NCBI GenBank assembly: GCA_947476045.1
Contig: CANJNZ010000021.1
Location: 1 to 61,504 of the forward strand
From: Chthoniobacteraceae bacterium
GTDB lineage: Bacteria; Verrucomicrobiota; Verrucomicrobiia; Chthoniobacterales; Chthoniobacteraceae
Direction: 5' to 3'
DNA: 61,504 bases
Below, in pieces: positions 60,213 through 61,504 of this stretch (position 1 is its first letter; each line of letters starts with the position of its first letter). A program made the position numbers and the translations under genes. Below the pieces are notes generated by a model, which was given only the letters and a program-made list of their open reading frames with translations, did not search any database and was not told the DNA's origin.

Positions 60213-61343
60213 ATGTTTGTTGATCACATCAAAGTCCATGCCCGTGCTGGTAAAGGCGGGCGCGGCTGCGTCGCGTTTCGCCGCGAGAAATTTGTTCCCG
60301 AAGGCGGCCCGAGCGGCGGCGACGGTGGACGCGGGGGCGATATCATTCTTCGACCGGACCCGAACGTGGATAATCTCGTGGATTTTTACTATCAATCGAA
60401 CCTGCGTGCGAAGAATGGTGAGCATGGGATGGGGAAGAGTTGTTATGGCAGGGCAGCCGAGGATCAAGTCTACCTCGTTCCCGTCGGAACGCTGATTTAC
60501 CGGATGCCTTTCGAAGTTCACGAAGCGGCGGAAGCTCCGCGCGGTGAGAATACTTTCATGGATCTCTCCACGCTCAGCGATGAGGAGGCAGAGGCGCTCG
60601 ATGGCAAGCCGGCACCTAAGCAAAAGGTGGATCTGACCCAACTCGAACTCGTGGCTGACCTCACCCAGCCGGGGCAGGATTATGTTCTTTGCAAGGGCGG
60701 CAAGGGAGGAAAGGGAAACATCCATTTTAAGAGCAGTCGCAATCGCGTGCCTACGCAGTTCACCGATGGCGAGGAGGGCGAGGAGGGCGAGTTTTACATC
60801 GAGCTGCGCAAAATCGCGGATGCCGGGCTCGTCGGTTACCCGAATGCGGGCAAGAGCACGCTGCTCGGTCGCATTTCCAACGCGCACCCGAAAGTTGCGC
60901 CGTATCCTTTCACGACGCTCACGCCGCACATCGGCGTCGTGCAGGTCGGCGAATATGATCGTATCACAGTCGCCGACATTCCCGGACTCATCGAGGGCGC
61001 GCACGAAAACGTTGGTCTCGGTCACGATTTTTTGCGCCACATTGTGCGATGCAAACTGCTCGTTTTCGTCCTCGATATGGCCGGTAGCGAAGGTCGCGAG
61101 CCCATCGAGGATTTGCAAAAACTTCGCAAGGAGCTCGATCTTTACGACCCAACGCTCAGCGAACGGAACTGGATCGTGGTTGCCAACAAAATGGACATGG
61201 AAGGCGCAAAGACCCATCTCAAGCACTTCAAGACGCGCTACAAAAAACTCGAAATCTTCCCGATTTCCGCCGACAGCGGCGAAGGCGTGGATGCGCTGAA
61301 AGCCCGGCTCGGCCAGCTAGTCCTCGGCACGGTGAATGTGTGA
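60213..61343 (+). CDS. obg: GTPase Obg/CgtA
   Basis: Predicted 376-residue ribosome-associated GTPase. The N-terminal Obg fold has GGRGCVAFRREKFVPEGGPS and a glycine-rich run. A roughly 50-residue acidic segment (STLSDEEAEALDGKPAPK) interrupts it, longer than usual. The G domain has GYPNAGKST, DIPGLIEG and VANKMDM. The C-terminal OCT domain of some Obg proteins is absent. The ATG at 60213 gives the family start; one at 60183 is also possible. Confidence 0.95.
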   Translation: MFVDHIKVHARAGKGGRGCVAFRREKFVPEGGPSGGDGGRGGDIILRPDPNVDNLVDFYYQSNLRAKNGEHGMGKSCYGRAAEDQVYLVPVGTLIYRMPFEVHEAAEAPRGENTFMDLSTLSDEEAEALDGKPAPKQKVDLTQLELVADLTQPGQDYVLCKGGKGGKGNIHFKSSRNRVPTQFTDGEEGEEGEFYIELRKIADAGLVGYPNAGKSTLLGRISNAHPKVAPYPFTTLTPHIGVVQVGEYDRITVADIPGLIEGAHENVGLGHDFLRHIVRCKLLVFVLDMAGSEGREPIEDLQKLRKELDLYDPTLSERNWIVVANKMDMEGAKTHLKHFKTRYKKLEIFPISADSGEGVDALKARLGQLVLGTVNV

Positions 61344-61478
61344 TTTAGAAAAGTGACCACGGGTGTCCGGTTGATGCGCGGTCGGTGTTTTGTTAGCAGC
61401 GAAGTTTGCGTGAGTTGCGCATGAAAATGGATGTCACGCATTTGAATTTCGGAGTGGCTCCGTGGACGATGCCGGCCC

Positions 61479-61504
61479 ATGAACTCCGGCCGCTACATTC
61501 TTTC
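61479..61504 (+). CDS. Start of a possible gene cut by the window end
   Basis: An ATG at 61479 reads MNSGRYILS into the edge. That opening is reminiscent of the N-terminus of IS4-family transposases, but eight residues cannot prove it. Another frame from the ATG at 61421 (MKMDVTHLNFGVAPWTM) also stays open to the edge. No terminal inverted repeat could be confirmed in 61344-61478. Confidence 0.25.

Overview
The window looks like chromosomal DNA from a GC-rich Verrucomicrobiota bacterium. A planctomycete is less likely but not excluded, because the two phyla share many of these families. The evidence is protein content: planctomycete-type cytochrome domains joined to DUF1549/DUF1553, DUF1501 proteins, WD40-cytochrome and sugar-dehydrogenase-cytochrome fusions, an N-terminal LEPR-XLL motif and several ExbD paralogs. 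The organism is inferred from these families, not from a marker-gene match.

Layout. 0-4 kb: a cut-off acidic protein, an orphan ExbD, penicillin-binding protein 1C and a VapBC toxin-antitoxin pair. 4.1-9.8 kb: a very large alpha-2-macroglobulin with an intact thioester motif. The A2M/PBP1C pair is commonly adjacent in bacteria and here is separated by VapBC. 9.8-14.3 kb: an accessory island with a single-gene TIR-NACHT-leucine-rich-repeat protein (a bacterial NLR-like defence candidate), repeats, and a ParDE-type toxin-antitoxin pair. 14.4-17.9 kb: a cytochrome/DUF1549/DUF1553 protein. 18-20.8 kb: a TPR-ExbB-ExbD-ExbD energy-transduction operon whose ExbB carries a C-terminal zinc ribbon. 20.8-22.7 kb: a PpiD/SurA-like chaperone and a TPR protein. 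22.8-27 kb: an ABC exporter whose permease contains an in-frame palindromic repeat. 27-30.4 kb: DUF2892, PurC, a PQQ-propeller protein and a peptidoglycan amidase.

30.5-46.6 kb is a surface or periplasmic degradation locus. It has a tight five-gene run (WD40-cytochrome, DUF1549/DUF1553, DUF1501, sugar dehydrogenase-PKD-cytochrome, ThuA), then a small secreted protein, an SGNH hydrolase, a glycoside-hydrolase-like protein, a YkgJ cysteine-cluster protein and a cytochrome-FGE fusion. Its substrate is unknown; acylated or sulfated glycan is only a guess. 46.6-54.3 kb holds envelope and surface proteins: a LEPR-XLL metzincin-like protease, an LpxH-like phosphoesterase, a decayed patch, a YadA-head-like protein without an anchor, a pseudopilin and a membrane-anchored hypothetical protein.

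54.4-61.3 kb is housekeeping: pdxH, an overlapping sppA-CPBP-thiL-tsaE-tsaB operon, and divergently glgA and obg. The last bases may begin another gene, possibly an IS4-type transposase.

The most interesting points are the lone TIR-NACHT-LRR gene with recently expanded 69-bp repeats, the palindromic elements carried in frame inside the ABC permease and PBP1C genes, the zinc-ribbon ExbB, and the pbpC/A2M pair split by a toxin-antitoxin module. I saw no rRNA, tRNA or CRISPR array, but tRNAs could not be searched exhaustively by eye.
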